Shown: positions 1-10,146, numbered from the stretch's first letter. The stretch: 64,000 bases of DNA from Vibrio atlanticus (GCF_024347315.1 NZ_AP025461.1:1488001-1552000), one strand, 5' to 3'. Notes: generated from the sequence alone by a model not told the origin. Program-made: numbers and translations.

Positions 1-565
1 TTTCCGTTTGCCATTGGTGTGGAATAGGCTTAGTCACCAAGTTGATCACACCACCCACGTTGTTTGGCCCGTACTGCACAGCAGCGCCACCACGTACGAT
101 ATCAATTCGGTCAAGCATAGATAGCGTTGCTGGGAAAATAGATTGTCCGGTATGACCATAAGGCGCAAGAGTCAGTGGTACACCATCCATTAGAAATTGA
201 GCATGACCACTGCGGCTCGCTTTCAAGCCGCGCACCGAGATGTTAGGCAATACACCCGTGCCCGTTTCGTCTTGAACCTTAATGCCCGGTACACTTTGAA
301 ATGCTGAATCAATAGAGAGTGCGCCAGTCTTTTTAATTTGTTCGTTAGTTAGAACGGTACGCGCTCCCGGATACTCTTTCACATCTTCTAATTCTGAATT
401 ACCGATCAAGCTGCCCGTCACGACAACCGTTTCCATGGTCGTCGTTTGCGGATCAGACGCAGCGAATGCACTCATGGAAGTCACTGAAGCGATGGCTGTT
501 GCAAGTACGGTCAAGCGCAGTTTATGTTGCGCGTGGGGTTTACCATCCAAATTCTGGTAAGGCAT
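1..565 (-). CDS. TonB-dependent outer-membrane receptor, FecA-like (3' end beyond window)
   Basis: Only the first 188 codons lie in the window; the gene runs off the left edge. The ATG at 563-565 follows a clear AGGAGA ribosome-binding site. The residues show a signal peptide ending near SAFA (about 35), a TonB box around 44-51 (METVVVTG), and a plug domain with the NISVRG, DGVPLTLAPYG and RGGAAVQYGPNNVGGVINLV segments. These match the plug of FecA-type ferric dicitrate receptors. Family knowledge: such receptors bind an iron chelate at the outer membrane and import it using TonB energy. The true ligand cannot be read from the plug. It lies 188 bp downstream of a second receptor on the same strand, so co-expression under iron limitation is plausible (inference). 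Confidence 0.9.
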   Translation of the reverse strand, partial: MPYQNLDGKPHAQHKLRLTVLATAIASVTSMSAFAASDPQTTTMETVVVTGSLIGNSELEDVKEYPGARTVLTNEQIKKTGALSIDSAFQSVPGIKVQDETGTGVLPNISVRGLKASRSGHAQFLMDGVPLTLAPYGHTGQSIFPATLSMLDRIDIVRGGAAVQYGPNNVGGVINLVTKPIPHQWQTE

Positions 566-590
566 GAAAATCTCCTAAGTAGGCAAATTA

Positions 591-633
591 GGGTCAAAGG
601 CTGTGCTTTTAAGTTATGCCAACGCTTTGACCC
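591..633. promoter_or_regulatory. 9-bp inverted repeat in the gap between the two receptor genes
   Basis: GGGTCAAAG at 591-599 is perfectly mirrored by CTTTGACCC at 625-633, with a 25-base loop. It sits in the leader of the FecA-like gene and downstream of the other receptor. No T-run follows, so it is not a standard terminator; it may be an RNA hairpin or protein site. Function unknown. Confidence 0.35.
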
Positions 634-753
634 ATTGGGCTAAACGACCTCAAAATGAGGCCAACTGTTCACTCACTCGTAGCGAACAAATCAATAGTTT
701 TTCAGTTGAAATAGCTTTTAGAAATAAACTAAATCTTCGAGCAGAACTCGCTT

Positions 754-2790
754 TTAGAACTGATGGCCGTAGCTGATCATGAATTCAGCTGGCGCTCCGT
801 AACCAATCTGGTTAGTACCCGACTTACCACTGGTTGCCCCGAGAATGTATTTCTCGCCAAGTACGTTATAAGCGTTCGCTTGAACTTTGTGACGACCCGT
901 GGTGTACGCAGCCATCAAATCAACAGTGGTGTAATCACCTAATGCGACGGCTTCATTGTTGCCTGCGTAGCGGTCGCCTACGTATTTCACACCACCGCCC
1001 AAACGCCAGTTTTCGTATAATTGGTAAGTACTCCAGAGTGAGAACAGATGATCGGATACATCATTCGGCTTTTTACCTGTATCTTTATCTTCTGCATCTA
1101 AGTAGCTATAACCAACTGAAATATCCCACAACTCTGTAATCTGACCGCGAGCTTCCAGTTCAATACCTTGGTGACGTGCTTCAATCTTATTGATAACGTC
1201 GCCATTAATATTGGTTTGTGGTTGTTCTTGATCAATTTGGAAAATAGCGGCATTGAGCATCAAAGCGTTATCGAGTAAGTAAGCTTTCGCACCCACTTCT
1301 TTTAGATCGGTATGGAAGAATTCAGCCAGTTTAGGGTTGATATAAATACCGGAGTAAGGCAATTGCCACGAACGAGCTAAGCTTGCGTATACCGACATAT
1401 CGTTGTTGATACGATAGACCAAGCCACCACGGTAGCTCACTTTGTTATCGTCTAGGTTCTCTTGAGCTTTACCGGCTTTTTGCTGTTCAAGATCCATAGA
1501 GTCGTAACGCACATTGCCTATCACCGATAGATCACCCAAGGTGTAAACGTCTTGAAGGTAGATACCCGCCGTCGTCGTTGTGTTATCACGGAAAGGCTTA
1601 AAACCCGGATCAGGCGTTGCTCCTACGACGGGGTTATAGATATGTTTCGGAGGTAAGGTTTTATCGCTTGCTAGCGTTAAATCGATATTGATCTGGTTAT
1701 AACCCGCACCAATCATCATTTGGTTAGAATCGGTTTCCCACACTAACTCGGTTTGCATTGTTGTTGTGGTACGAGGGTCATAACCGAAATTGTTCACGGT
1801 CTGAGAAACTTTATCTCCCGTCACAGTACCTTGACGCGTGCCCTTTTGCTCAAGTTCGATATGATTGTATGCCGCTCGGTTTGTCCATACCCACTCGCTA
1901 TTCAAGCGCCACTCATAATTAATGCCAACACGCAGGCTATCGGACTCTTGATAATCGTTAGTGCCACCGTAGAAAGAACTCTCAGAGACATCGACAGGTT
2001 TGCCATTTTTGGATGGAACACCACGATATGGCACCAGCTCTTGGTGTGCATATTCGACATCTAAGTCAACGGTATGCCCTTCAGCTGGCAGCACTCGAAT
2101 GGTTGGTGCAATAAAGAAATCATTAGAATCGACATGGTTTACATACGAATCAGCCTGTCGGTGTTCCAGGTTAATACGTCCATTGACCTTATCTGAAAAC
2201 GCCATTGAGCTATCCACCTGCCCTACAAATTGGCTGTTACTGCCAACACTGCCGTTCACATTGGTAAAATTGTCGCCATTCGCTCGCTTGGTGACTAAGT
2301 TAATGATGCCGCCAGCAGAGCCCCTACCATACAGAGCACCTGCAGGGCCTTTTACCACTTCAACACGCTCAATATTGGATAGGCTTCGATACGACTGTAA
2401 AGTTCCATCATCACGCATGCCATCACGATACATATCATTCAGTGCATCAAAGCCACGAATTACAAATTGGTCTCGACTACCTTCACCTAAAGTATTATTA
2501 ACACCAGCAACACCATCAAGAGCATCCACTAAACGGACCGCACCACGGTCTTCCATCTCTGTTTTAGTGACCACTGAAACGGCTTGTGGGACATCGAGCC
2601 ATTCGACATCCGTTTTGGTACCCGATTGCGGCATGTGCTCCGCGTAGCCTTCGTACTGATGACCAATAACTTGCACGGTTTCATCCACCGTTACTTCTTC
2701 TGAAGCCATTGCATTCGACACGGTAGCCACTGTGGTTAATGCACCTCCAATAGCCAAGGCAAGAGGGGTGAAAGCCAATCTAACGTTCAT
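754..2790 (-). CDS. TonB-dependent siderophore receptor
   Basis: A full-length 678-residue outer-membrane receptor. The signal peptide ends near NAMA (residue 29) and a TonB-box-like ETVQVIG follows at about 37-43. The plug domain (about 60-170) carries DVPQAVSVV, RDQFVIRGF and VKGPAGALYGRGSAGGIIN, typical of Fiu/FhuE/PiuA-like siderophore receptors. The remainder is beta-barrel, and the terminal Phe (YGHQF) is the usual outer-membrane insertion signal. GGAA precedes the ATG. The length is normal for the family. It should import a ferric siderophore with TonB-ExbBD, probably repressed by Fur (family knowledge). The specific ligand is unknown, and no siderophore biosynthesis genes are nearby. 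Confidence 0.92.
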   Translation of the reverse strand: MNVRLAFTPLALAIGGALTTVATVSNAMASEEVTVDETVQVIGHQYEGYAEHMPQSGTKTDVEWLDVPQAVSVVTKTEMEDRGAVRLVDALDGVAGVNNTLGEGSRDQFVIRGFDALNDMYRDGMRDDGTLQSYRSLSNIERVEVVKGPAGALYGRGSAGGIINLVTKRANGDNFTNVNGSVGSNSQFVGQVDSSMAFSDKVNGRINLEHRQADSYVNHVDSNDFFIAPTIRVLPAEGHTVDLDVEYAHQELVPYRGVPSKNGKPVDVSESSFYGGTNDYQESDSLRVGINYEWRLNSEWVWTNRAAYNHIELEQKGTRQGTVTGDKVSQTVNNFGYDPRTTTTMQTELVWETDSNQMMIGAGYNQINIDLTLASDKTLPPKHIYNPVVGATPDPGFKPFRDNTTTTAGIYLQDVYTLGDLSVIGNVRYDSMDLEQQKAGKAQENLDDNKVSYRGGLVYRINNDMSVYASLARSWQLPYSGIYINPKLAEFFHTDLKEVGAKAYLLDNALMLNAAIFQIDQEQPQTNINGDVINKIEARHQGIELEARGQITELWDISVGYSYLDAEDKDTGKKPNDVSDHLFSLWSTYQLYENWRLGGGVKYVGDRYAGNNEAVALGDYTTVDLMAAYTTGRHKVQANAYNVLGEKYILGATSGKSGTNQIGYGAPAEFMISYGHQF

Positions 2791-2837
2791 ATTCTAATTC
2801 CGGTTTAGTTTATAAATCACAACGGATGCGAATAAGA

Positions 2838-2858
2838 ACAAATATCATTTATATTTGT
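2838..2858. promoter_or_regulatory. Perfect 8-bp-arm palindrome upstream of the siderophore receptor
   Basis: ACAAATAT (2838-2845), a five-base centre and ATATTTGT (2851-2858) form a perfect inverted repeat about 50 bp before the receptor start. The A+T-rich sequence and position suit an operator. It resembles a Fur box only loosely, so the binding protein is unassigned. Confidence 0.4.
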
Positions 2859-2859
2859 A

Positions 2860-3370
2860 ATATATATTTTGCCGCCTACCCCTCCAGCACGATATGCAAC
2901 ATTGTTATTTACAAAATAATCAATAAAAACAAAGTTATAAAAAGAACAAGCCTCTTAAGACATTGGATAATGTCGTATAAAAGTAGGTAAAAACGAGGTT
3001 CGACGGTTGGGAATATTCAGAAAAAATACTTTTAGATAAAGAGAAATAAAGCAAATAAAGAAAGGTTTGAGCAAGGTAACGGATGGGGTTAATACCCTTT
3101 AGTACGGTGTGCCTATTAACTGGTCACACCTCAAAATAAGGTTCAATAATTCAAGACAACAACGGAAATGCGACTGGAGTTATTGCATCTACAAAGAACC
3201 TAGCTTAGTGGCTTATGTTGACTAACAAGTATGACTAGCAAAGAAACAATTCCATATTCTCATAATTTTGCGTTCTCGCAGAAACGGTAATTAAATTAAC
3301 GAAGGTCTACCTGAATAGAGATGATGATTAGCGTGTAGTTTCATGTAAGGGACCCCGAACAAGAAACAAA
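2860..3370. other. Long A+T-rich non-coding stretch
   Basis: No convincing gene on either strand. It contains the promoter region of the receptor gene at its left end and the acetate kinase terminator at its right end. Nothing else was recognised. Confidence 0.5.
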
Positions 3371-3395
3371 AAAGCGAGCCACTAGGGCTCGCTTT
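3371..3395 (-). terminator. Rho-independent terminator of acetate kinase gene
   Basis: A 10-bp perfect stem (AAAGCGAGCC / GGCTCGCTTT) with a five-base loop, followed on the minus strand by a T-rich tract. It lies 36 bp after the stop codon. Confidence 0.85.
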
Positions 3396-3430
3396 CACAT
3401 TGTCTATATTTTATTAAGCGGCTGCTTGGA

Positions 3431-4624
3431 TTACAGAAGTTCTACCGACTGTTGAGCAATTACGAATTCTTCATTGGTTGGAATAACCATTGCTACTGCG
3501 CCAAGCATTTCAGATTTAGCGATGATGCCTTCAGCGCCAAAGCGAGCGGCTTCATTGCCTGCTACGTCTTCAACAAAACCAAGAATCTTAAGGTTGCTTA
3601 GGATCTCACGACGAATTGGTAGAGAGTTCTCACCGATACCGCCTGTGAAGATGATGCCGTCTAAAGAATCTAGCGTTGCAAGGTAAGAAGCAACGTATTT
3701 AGCAACGCGGTAAGTAAACACCTCGAAAGCAAGCTTAGCGCCTTCGTGGCCCTCTTCCATCGCTTCTAGAATGCCACGAGCATCGCTCGTTAGACCAGAC
3801 ACGCCAAGGAAACCAGACTCCTTGTTTAGAGAGTTAAATACTTGCTCTTGTGACCAACCTTTCTTTAGTAGGTACTCGATGATACCAGGGTCTAAGTCAC
3901 CACAACGTGTGCCCATCATAAGGCCAGAAAGCGGTGTGAAGCCCATTGACGTATCAACACTGTTACCATCTTTGATAGCACATACAGATGCACCGTTACC
4001 TAGGTGAACAGAGATGAAGCTAGCTTGTTCAACTGGCTTGTTGACCATTTTCGCAGCTTCACGGCTAACGAAGTAGTGGCTCGTACCGTGGAAACCGTAA
4101 CGACGAACACCGAAGTCTGTGTATAGTTCTTTTGCGATTGCACCAGTAAATGCACGTTGTGGCATTGTTTGGTGGAAAGCCGTATCAAATACAGCAAATT
4201 GAGGTAAAGAAGGGAAAGCTTCAATCGCAGCGCGGATGCCGATAGCACCTGCAGGGTTATGAAGTGGAGCTAGGTCAGATAGGCTCTCAATCTCACTCGT
4301 TACTTCTTCAGTAATTCGAACCGTTTGAGTGAACTTCTCGCCACCGTGAACGATACGGTGACCAATAGCCACTATATCAGCAGTGAAGCCTAGATCTTCC
4401 ATCAACCCAACCAGTTTGCCAATGGCAATTTTGTGGTGGTTATCTTCACCTTGAATGGCAATTTCAGTTTTCTCGCCTTGATATTTCCAGCTCATACGAG
4501 CATCTTCAAGACCAAAACACTCCCCTAAGCCACTCAATACGGCTTCACCAGAAACAGAATCAATAACAGCAAATTTTAGGGATGAACTACCCGAGTTAAT
4601 AACCAGAACAAACGAATTAGGCAT
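3431..4624 (-). CDS. ackA: Acetate kinase
   Basis: Catalyses acetate + ATP to acetyl phosphate + ADP in the cytoplasm. The 397-residue length is standard. Family motifs visible: NSGSSSLKF near the N-terminus (phosphate loop), HRIVHGG (about 89-95), FDTAFHQT (146-153, holding the catalytic Asp), RRYGFHGTSH (174-183), HLGNGAS (207-213) and FTGGIGENS. The chosen ATG at 4622-4624 has AGGA about ten bases upstream and matches the E. coli N-terminus; an in-frame ATG seven codons earlier lacks this support. The gene stands alone with its own terminator. The usual partner pta is absent, which suggests a second ackA paralogue (inference). Confidence 0.96.
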   Translation of the reverse strand: MPNSFVLVINSGSSSLKFAVIDSVSGEAVLSGLGECFGLEDARMSWKYQGEKTEIAIQGEDNHHKIAIGKLVGLMEDLGFTADIVAIGHRIVHGGEKFTQTVRITEEVTSEIESLSDLAPLHNPAGAIGIRAAIEAFPSLPQFAVFDTAFHQTMPQRAFTGAIAKELYTDFGVRRYGFHGTSHYFVSREAAKMVNKPVEQASFISVHLGNGASVCAIKDGNSVDTSMGFTPLSGLMMGTRCGDLDPGIIEYLLKKGWSQEQVFNSLNKESGFLGVSGLTSDARGILEAMEEGHEGAKLAFEVFTYRVAKYVASYLATLDSLDGIIFTGGIGENSLPIRREILSNLKILGFVEDVAGNEAARFGAEGIIAKSEMLGAVAMVIPTNEEFVIAQQSVELL

Positions 4625-4853
4625 TGAATATGAATCCTGTTTCATTGCGAATTGGATGAAGTGTTTACTTCAATTTTAGTTAAGCCCATTATTCAATAAT
4701 TTTTGAATCTTTCAACTTTTGTTTTGCAAAAAGCACCAAATGAACACAATTAAGTTGATCTGAGTCATTATTTTATTTATTTCGAGAGCGAAATTAAAAA
4801 ATAGTTGAATATGACAGTTGGTTAATAAACGAAGTAAAGGACTGCTCACACTA

Positions 4854-5131
4854 GGGCGTGTTGACCTTTCGAGGTTAAATTTTGTTCGAGATAAAAGCGT
4901 TTTAATCGCGGCGAGGGGGAAGTAACCTAGTCATTCTAAGCAAATCTCCCTCAACAAAGAGTAAAACGCTTTTTGCGGGGGCGCCCAGCTCGAACCCTTC
5001 GGGCAGCGTTTGCTGGTCATTTCTACTACGTTATCGGCTTCTCATGTAGACCAGCTACACATCAAAGCCTCTGCCTTGCATAAATACCCAGCAACTCGCT
5101 GCAAAAACCAGCTCGAAAGATCAACACGCCC
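4854..5131. mobile_element. 278-bp miniature inverted-repeat element (MITE)
   Basis: Terminal inverted repeats of 18 bp (GGGCGTGTTGACCTTTCG at the left, the same with one mismatch inverted at the right, 5114-5131), each flanked by TA, as expected for TA target duplication. The interior has no transposase and includes nested inverted repeats (AAAAGCGTTTTA / TAAAACGCTTTT; CTGGTC / GACCAG). A 51-bp internally deleted relative is at 19976-20026. TA duplication would suit mobilisation by an IS630/mariner-type transposase elsewhere (inference). Confidence 0.8.
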
Positions 5132-5133
5132 TA

Positions 5134-5540
5134 ATTTCTACTCGATGAAGTTAACTAGAGTGAATCGAACCAATGCACGTATTCCCCTAGCCCCCTTCCC
5201 TTTTGTCTGCTTATCATTACCGATAACTTTTTGCTCGATTTCTCAATTGCTCAATGTTTGCATCAAGAAGATCACAAGAGTTGGGAATAGTGAACGACGA
5301 AGTCCGATCTTCTTTTAATTGCATTCGAGTACAACTCTACGAATAAATGAACTGTAACGTCGCTTAGATAGCCTTCACTCATTGTTTTAGTATCTTGTAG
5401 CAAGTTATTTCAATATAGACTTAGAACGCGATACAGCTAAGTTTAGGCGCTAACATTAGATATAGGGACGACGTTTAGTTGAAGTAAGCTGCCGAATATA
5501 TAGAACTAACCAAAGCTTAAGTTCAAATAGCAGGCACAAA
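5134..5540. other. Non-coding gap between the MITE and deaD terminator
   Basis: No gene or recognisable regulatory element was seen. The short open frames here lack ribosome-binding sites and family features. Confidence 0.5.
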
Positions 5541-5565
5541 AAAGCCGAGCACTAAGCTCGGCTTT
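5541..5565 (-). terminator. Rho-independent terminator of deaD
   Basis: Perfect 10-bp stem AAAGCCGAGC / GCTCGGCTTT with a five-base loop and A-rich flanks, about 70 bp after the helicase stop codon. Confidence 0.85.
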
Positions 5566-5635
5566 TAAATTCGCTATTTAAGCTATTCACCTATAAGCAC
5601 TTGGCTTGTAAGTTTCACTTAAAACTAAAGGTTGA

Positions 5636-7633
5636 TTAACCTTCGTTGCGCTCTGGACGACGACCGCGGTTGCCGCCATTGCCTGCTGCGTTGCCATGGC
5701 CACGTTCGCCACGGTGGTTACCACGGTGATCGCCACCACGGTTACGGTCAAAGCGACGTTCGCCATCACGACCACCAGCAGAGTTACCATCACGTGCGCC
5801 GTCACGGTTGCCACGGTAGCCACCACGACCGCCATTGCCACCTTCACGGTTACCACCTTCGCGATTACCGCCTTCACGGTTACCACGGTAGCCGCCACCA
5901 TCACGACCGCCACGACCGCCGCCACGGTTGCCATCACGACCACCGCCGCCACGACGAGGCTCACGGAAGTCGTTGAAATCAACAACTACAGCGCCAGCTT
6001 CTTTTTGACGAATGCGAAGTTTGCTTAGCTTACCAGCAGTTTCAGAGTTCATTGCTTTTGGCAGTTGAACGTAAGTAGAACCTTGGTCTAGTTTGATAGC
6101 ACCGATAGAACCTTTAGTTAGGCCTAGTTCGTTTGCTAGTGCGCCAACGATGTCTTTAACCTGAACGCCTTGCTCACGGCCAACTTGTAGTTGGTACGTA
6201 TCCCAATCTTGAGTATTGAAGTTACGTCCACCACCGTCACGGCCATTGTCACGATCTTCACGACGCTCTTTGCGACGGTTCTTATCACGCTCAATAGCAG
6301 CGATCATTGGGTCTTCGCCAACGTAGAATAGAGGGCTCTTACCTTGCTGACGCTTAAGAAGCATTGCAGCTAGAGTAGCAGCATCAACTTCTAGAGATTC
6401 TTGTAGTGTAGAGATTAAACCTGCGAAGTTTTCTAGAGCTTTGCTCTCTTTCTCAGTTTCAAGCTCAGCACCAAGCTTAGCAACACGTGCAGCAGCAACT
6501 TCGTCACGTTGTGGAAGTTGGATTTCTTCCATTTGAGACTTAGTTACACGCTCGATAGTGCGAAGCATACGAATTTGGTTAGTGCGAACTAGTAGGATCG
6601 CTTTACCTTTACGTCCAGCACGGCCAGTACGACCAATACGGTGGATGTAAGATTCAACATCAAATGGGATGTCGTAGTTGAATACGTGAGTGATACGTGG
6701 AACATCAAGACCACGTGCTACAACGTCAGTTGCAACTAGGATATCGATAACACCTTGTTTGATGTGATCAACAGTGCGCTCACGTAGAGACTGAGGAATA
6801 TCACCGTGCAGTGCAGCAGCTTTGAAGCCACGAGCAGATAGCCAATCAGCTAGACGCTCAGTGTCTTGACGAGTACGTACGAATACGATTGACGCGTCAG
6901 TTTCTTCAGTTTCAAGAAGACGAGACATTGCTTCGTCTTTTTCTACGCCTTTAACAACCCAGTAGTTCTGCGCTACTTTGTCAACTGTGTGGTTAGTACC
7001 AGCAACGTCAACTTTAGCCGGGTTACGTAGGTAACGGTCAACAATAGTCTTAACCATTGGAGGCATAGTCGCAGAGAAAAGTACACGTTGTGCAGATTCT
7101 GGAGCTTGCTCTAGGATCCAAGTAACGTCATCTACGAAGCCCATTTTTAGCATTTCATCTGCTTCATCAAGAACAAATGTGTGTGCTTCATCTAGGTGTA
7201 GACGGTCACGAGTTAGTAAGTCTTTAACACGACCTGGAGTACCAACAACAATGTGAGCACCGCGGCTTAGAGCGCGCATTTGGTCAACAATTGAAGCGCC
7301 ACCGTAGATTTCAAGAACTTTAAGACCTTTGATATCACGGCCTAGGTTTTTGATTTCCGCAGCAACTTGAATCGCTAGCTCACGAGTCGGAGCCATGATG
7401 ATTGCTTGTGGTTTATGTTGGTTCAGGTTGATTTTGTTAAGTAAAGGCAGAGAGAATGCTGCTGTTTTACCAGTACCAGTCTGTGCTTTACCTAGTGCGT
7501 CACGGCCTTCAAGAAGAAGAGGAATAGCTGCTGCTTGGATTGGAGTCGGAGAAACGAAACCCATGCTATCAAGAGCTGAAAGAATGTTTTCGTTTAGGGC
7601 TAATTCATTAAATTGAATTACAGATTCGGACAT
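5636..7633 (-). CDS. deaD: DEAD-box ATP-dependent RNA helicase DeaD/CsdA
   Basis: A 665-residue cytoplasmic RNA helicase; E. coli DeaD (CsdA) unwinds RNA in ribosome assembly and cold adaptation. Motifs in order: Q-motif PTPIQ, AQTGTGKT (50-57), PTRELA, TPGR, DEAD (156-159), SAT (187-189), then HRIGRTGRAG in RecA domain 2. A DeaD-type RNA-binding domain follows, then a Gly/Arg/Asn-rich tail of about 100 residues with REGGN repeats. The start at 7631-7633 (MSESVIQFNEL) is chosen by homology; the frame stays open 28 codons upstream but those residues look non-coding. The upstream leader is long, a feature of cold-shock helicase mRNAs (known for the family). It is the first of three DEAD-box genes in this window. 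Confidence 0.95.
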   Translation of the reverse strand: MSESVIQFNELALNENILSALDSMGFVSPTPIQAAAIPLLLEGRDALGKAQTGTGKTAAFSLPLLNKINLNQHKPQAIIMAPTRELAIQVAAEIKNLGRDIKGLKVLEIYGGASIVDQMRALSRGAHIVVGTPGRVKDLLTRDRLHLDEAHTFVLDEADEMLKMGFVDDVTWILEQAPESAQRVLFSATMPPMVKTIVDRYLRNPAKVDVAGTNHTVDKVAQNYWVVKGVEKDEAMSRLLETEETDASIVFVRTRQDTERLADWLSARGFKAAALHGDIPQSLRERTVDHIKQGVIDILVATDVVARGLDVPRITHVFNYDIPFDVESYIHRIGRTGRAGRKGKAILLVRTNQIRMLRTIERVTKSQMEEIQLPQRDEVAAARVAKLGAELETEKESKALENFAGLISTLQESLEVDAATLAAMLLKRQQGKSPLFYVGEDPMIAAIERDKNRRKERREDRDNGRDGGGRNFNTQDWDTYQLQVGREQGVQVKDIVGALANELGLTKGSIGAIKLDQGSTYVQLPKAMNSETAGKLSKLRIRQKEAGAVVVDFNDFREPRRGGGGRDGNRGGGRGGRDGGGYRGNREGGNREGGNREGGNGGRGGYRGNRDGARDGNSAGGRDGERRFDRNRGGDHRGNHRGERGHGNAAGNGGNRGRRPERNEG

Positions 7634-8025
7634 TGGGATCCCACTATATATAAGTAAACAAAAGGTCCCGGGAGCTCTATCAATTCCAATACTGATCCAA
7701 TCAGATACTGATTCCATTCAGAGTTACGAAGCAGTAATAAAACACTTCAAGCCATTAGGGACGTCTAAGGGAGGCGGATTATTCCTTAAATGCATAAAAA
7801 AAGCCAGAAAAAATTGAAATACATCACATATTTTTCGGTTTTACATCAACACTGGCTATCATATCGTCAAAACTTGATGAATATCTCGTCACAGCACCAA
7901 ACTTCTAGCAAATTGACCTAGTTAAATAAGAGGGCAATTAATTTACGCTCACTTCGCCTTTAAGTAGTAATCAAGCCTCGCAATGATTATAGTGTGCTCA
8001 ATTGTCCTCGATAGATAAAAGTCAA
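7634..8025. promoter_or_regulatory. Divergent leader region between deaD and rnb
   Basis: About 390 bp without a gene, holding the promoters and leaders of two divergently transcribed RNA-metabolism genes. No specific operator was recognised. Confidence 0.45.
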
Positions 8026-10032
8026 ATGTTTCAAGATAATCCTCTACTCGCTCAACTCAAACAGCAAATCCAAGAAACTCTCCCTAAAAAGGAAGGTACG
8101 ATCAAAGCCACTGAAAAAGGGTTTGGTTTTCTCGAAGTCGATAGCAAAACTAGCTTCTTCATCCCACCGCCGTACATGAAAAAATGTGTGCACGGTGACA
8201 AGGTGATTGCCATCATTCGCACTGAGAAAGAGCGCGAAGTTGCAGAGCCAGAGGAGTTGATTGAACAGGGTCTTACTCGCTTTATTGCACGAGTTAAGCT
8301 TTTCAAAGGTCGATTGAACGTTGTTCCAGATCACCCGCAACTGAAAAAACTGCAGCTTAAAGCGAAAGCACAGAAGGGTTTGAACCCTGAAACGCTTAAA
8401 GAAGGCGACTGGGTTGTTGCTCATATCGTTCAACACCCGTTAAAAAGTGACAACGGCTTCTTGGCTCAGATCTCTGAGAAAATCACAGACGCTGATGACA
8501 AAATCGCGCCTTGGTGGGTAACGCTAGCGCAAAATGACCTACCAAACAGCGAACCTGAAGGCATCGACGACTGGCAGATCAAAGACGACGCTGATCTTGA
8601 ACGTGTAGACATGACTCACGTCCCTTTTGTGACTATCGATGGCGAAAGCACAAAAGATATGGACGATGCGCTTTACGCTAAGAAGAAAGAGAGCGGTGAT
8701 TTTGAATTGACTATCGCAATTGCTGATCCTACCGCTTACATCTCTCCAGATGATGCAATGGATAAAGTGGCTCGCGAGCGTGGTTTCACTATTTACCTGC
8801 CTGGTCGTAACATCCCAATGTTGCCTCGCGATCTAGCTGACAACTTATGTTCACTCATAGAGAACGAAGTTCGCCCAGCACTTTGCTGCACAGTAACGGT
8901 ATCTAAAGATGGTGTTATCGGTGATGACATTAGCTTCTTCGCTGCAAACATCAAATCTCACGCTCGTCTTGCTTACGACCACGTATCAGACTGGCTAGAA
9001 ACAGGAGCATCAGAGAAATGGCAACCGTCAGAAGAGATTGCTGCAATTGTTTCTGATCTTCACCAATTTGCTCAAGCACGTTCAGCGTGGCGTTCTGCAA
9101 ATGCGGTTGTGTTCCCAGATCGCCCTGACTACCGCTTTGAACTAAGCGAAGACAACGATGTTGTCGCTATCCACGCGGACATGCGTCGTAGCGCAAACAA
9201 GTTGGTTGAAGAGTCGATGATCAGCGCGAACATCTGTGCCGGTCGAGTATTAAAAGAAAGCTTTAACCAAGGTGTCTTTAACTGTCACTCTGGTTTTAAA
9301 GCTGAGAAAGTAGCAGACGTTCTGGAGCTGGTTAACCCAGAAGCAGAAACACCGTTTACAGAAGAGCAGATCGTTTCTCTGGAAGGTTTTGCTACTCTGC
9401 GTCGTTGGTTAGGTTCTTTAGACAACAGCTACTACGATAACCGTATTCGTAAATTCCAAGCGTACAGCGAGATCAGCAATGAACCTGCGCCGCACTACGC
9501 GATGGGCTTAGACATTTATGCGACGTGGACTTCTCCAATTCGTAAATACGGTGACATGATTAACCACCGTATGCTTAAAGCACACATATTAGGTAAAGCA
9601 CCGATTCAAACACCAGACGAAACCATTGGTGATGAACTTGCTCTGCACCGCCGTCACCACGGTATGGCTGAACGTAACGTTGGCGATTGGTTGTATGCTC
9701 GTACTCTAGCGAACGCTCCAGTTGAAGAAACTCGTTTCCAAGCAGAGATTTTCGACATTAACCGCGCAGGTATGCGTGTACGCCTACTTGACAATGGTGC
9801 AGCGGCGTTTATCCCTGGCTCTCTCATTCTTGATAATAAAGAGAGAATAGAGTGCAACGGTGATATGGGTACTGTATCTATCGATAAAGAAATGGTATAC
9901 AAACTGGGAGACGTTTTAGAAGTAGTTCTCTCAGAAGTTAATCAGGAAAACCGTAACTTGGTAGCAAAACCTACACAAGTTTTTGCGGACTTGCCTAGCG
10001 AGCCTGAAACAACAAATGAAACCGAAGCCTAA
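8026..10032 (+). CDS. rnb: Exoribonuclease II
   Basis: A 668-residue RNase II, a processive 3'-to-5' exonuclease that degrades mRNA. The N-terminus aligns closely with E. coli ([14 protein letters not shown]), which sets the start at ATG 8026 rather than the in-frame TTG at 8002. Cold-shock domains occupy about 1-190, the RNB catalytic domain follows, and a C-terminal S1 domain closes the protein. The four metal-binding aspartates are present at D205, D211, D213 and D214 ([12 protein letters not shown]), matching E. coli D201, D207, D209 and D210. It is monocistronic with its own terminator and transcribed away from deaD. Confidence 0.96.
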   Translation: MFQDNPLLAQLKQQIQETLPKKEGTIKATEKGFGFLEVDSKTSFFIPPPYMKKCVHGDKVIAIIRTEKEREVAEPEELIEQGLTRFIARVKLFKGRLNVVPDHPQLKKLQLKAKAQKGLNPETLKEGDWVVAHIVQHPLKSDNGFLAQISEKITDADDKIAPWWVTLAQNDLPNSEPEGIDDWQIKDDADLERVDMTHVPFVTIDGESTKDMDDALYAKKKESGDFELTIAIADPTAYISPDDAMDKVARERGFTIYLPGRNIPMLPRDLADNLCSLIENEVRPALCCTVTVSKDGVIGDDISFFAANIKSHARLAYDHVSDWLETGASEKWQPSEEIAAIVSDLHQFAQARSAWRSANAVVFPDRPDYRFELSEDNDVVAIHADMRRSANKLVEESMISANICAGRVLKESFNQGVFNCHSGFKAEKVADVLELVNPEAETPFTEEQIVSLEGFATLRRWLGSLDNSYYDNRIRKFQAYSEISNEPAPHYAMGLDIYATWTSPIRKYGDMINHRMLKAHILGKAPIQTPDETIGDELALHRRHHGMAERNVGDWLYARTLANAPVEETRFQAEIFDINRAGMRVRLLDNGAAAFIPGSLILDNKERIECNGDMGTVSIDKEMVYKLGDVLEVVLSEVNQENRNLVAKPTQVFADLPSEPETTNETEA

Positions 10033-10052
10033 TTTCTAATAGGTTTACTTCT

Positions 10053-10080
10053 AAAGGCGCTAATTATTAGCGCCTTTTTT
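10053..10080 (+). terminator. Rho-independent terminator of rnb
   Basis: Stem AAAGGCGCTA / TAGCGCCTTT with a short A+T loop and a T-run, 20 bp after the stop codon. Confidence 0.9.
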
Positions 10081-10146
10081 GTAAATGTCTCATGCTTAAA
10101 CAATACTTAAAAAAGCAATTAATCTACAACGCCAAAGAAGTTCACT

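Noticed and set aside
5010..5318. Plus-strand open frame of 102 codons
   Set aside because: It begins inside the MITE and continues into non-coding DNA; no ribosome-binding site or recognisable protein.
5587..6028. Long repetitive open frames on both strands rich in Val/Ala/Thr or His/Arg
   Set aside because: They are out-of-frame readings of the Gly/Arg repeat tail of deaD.
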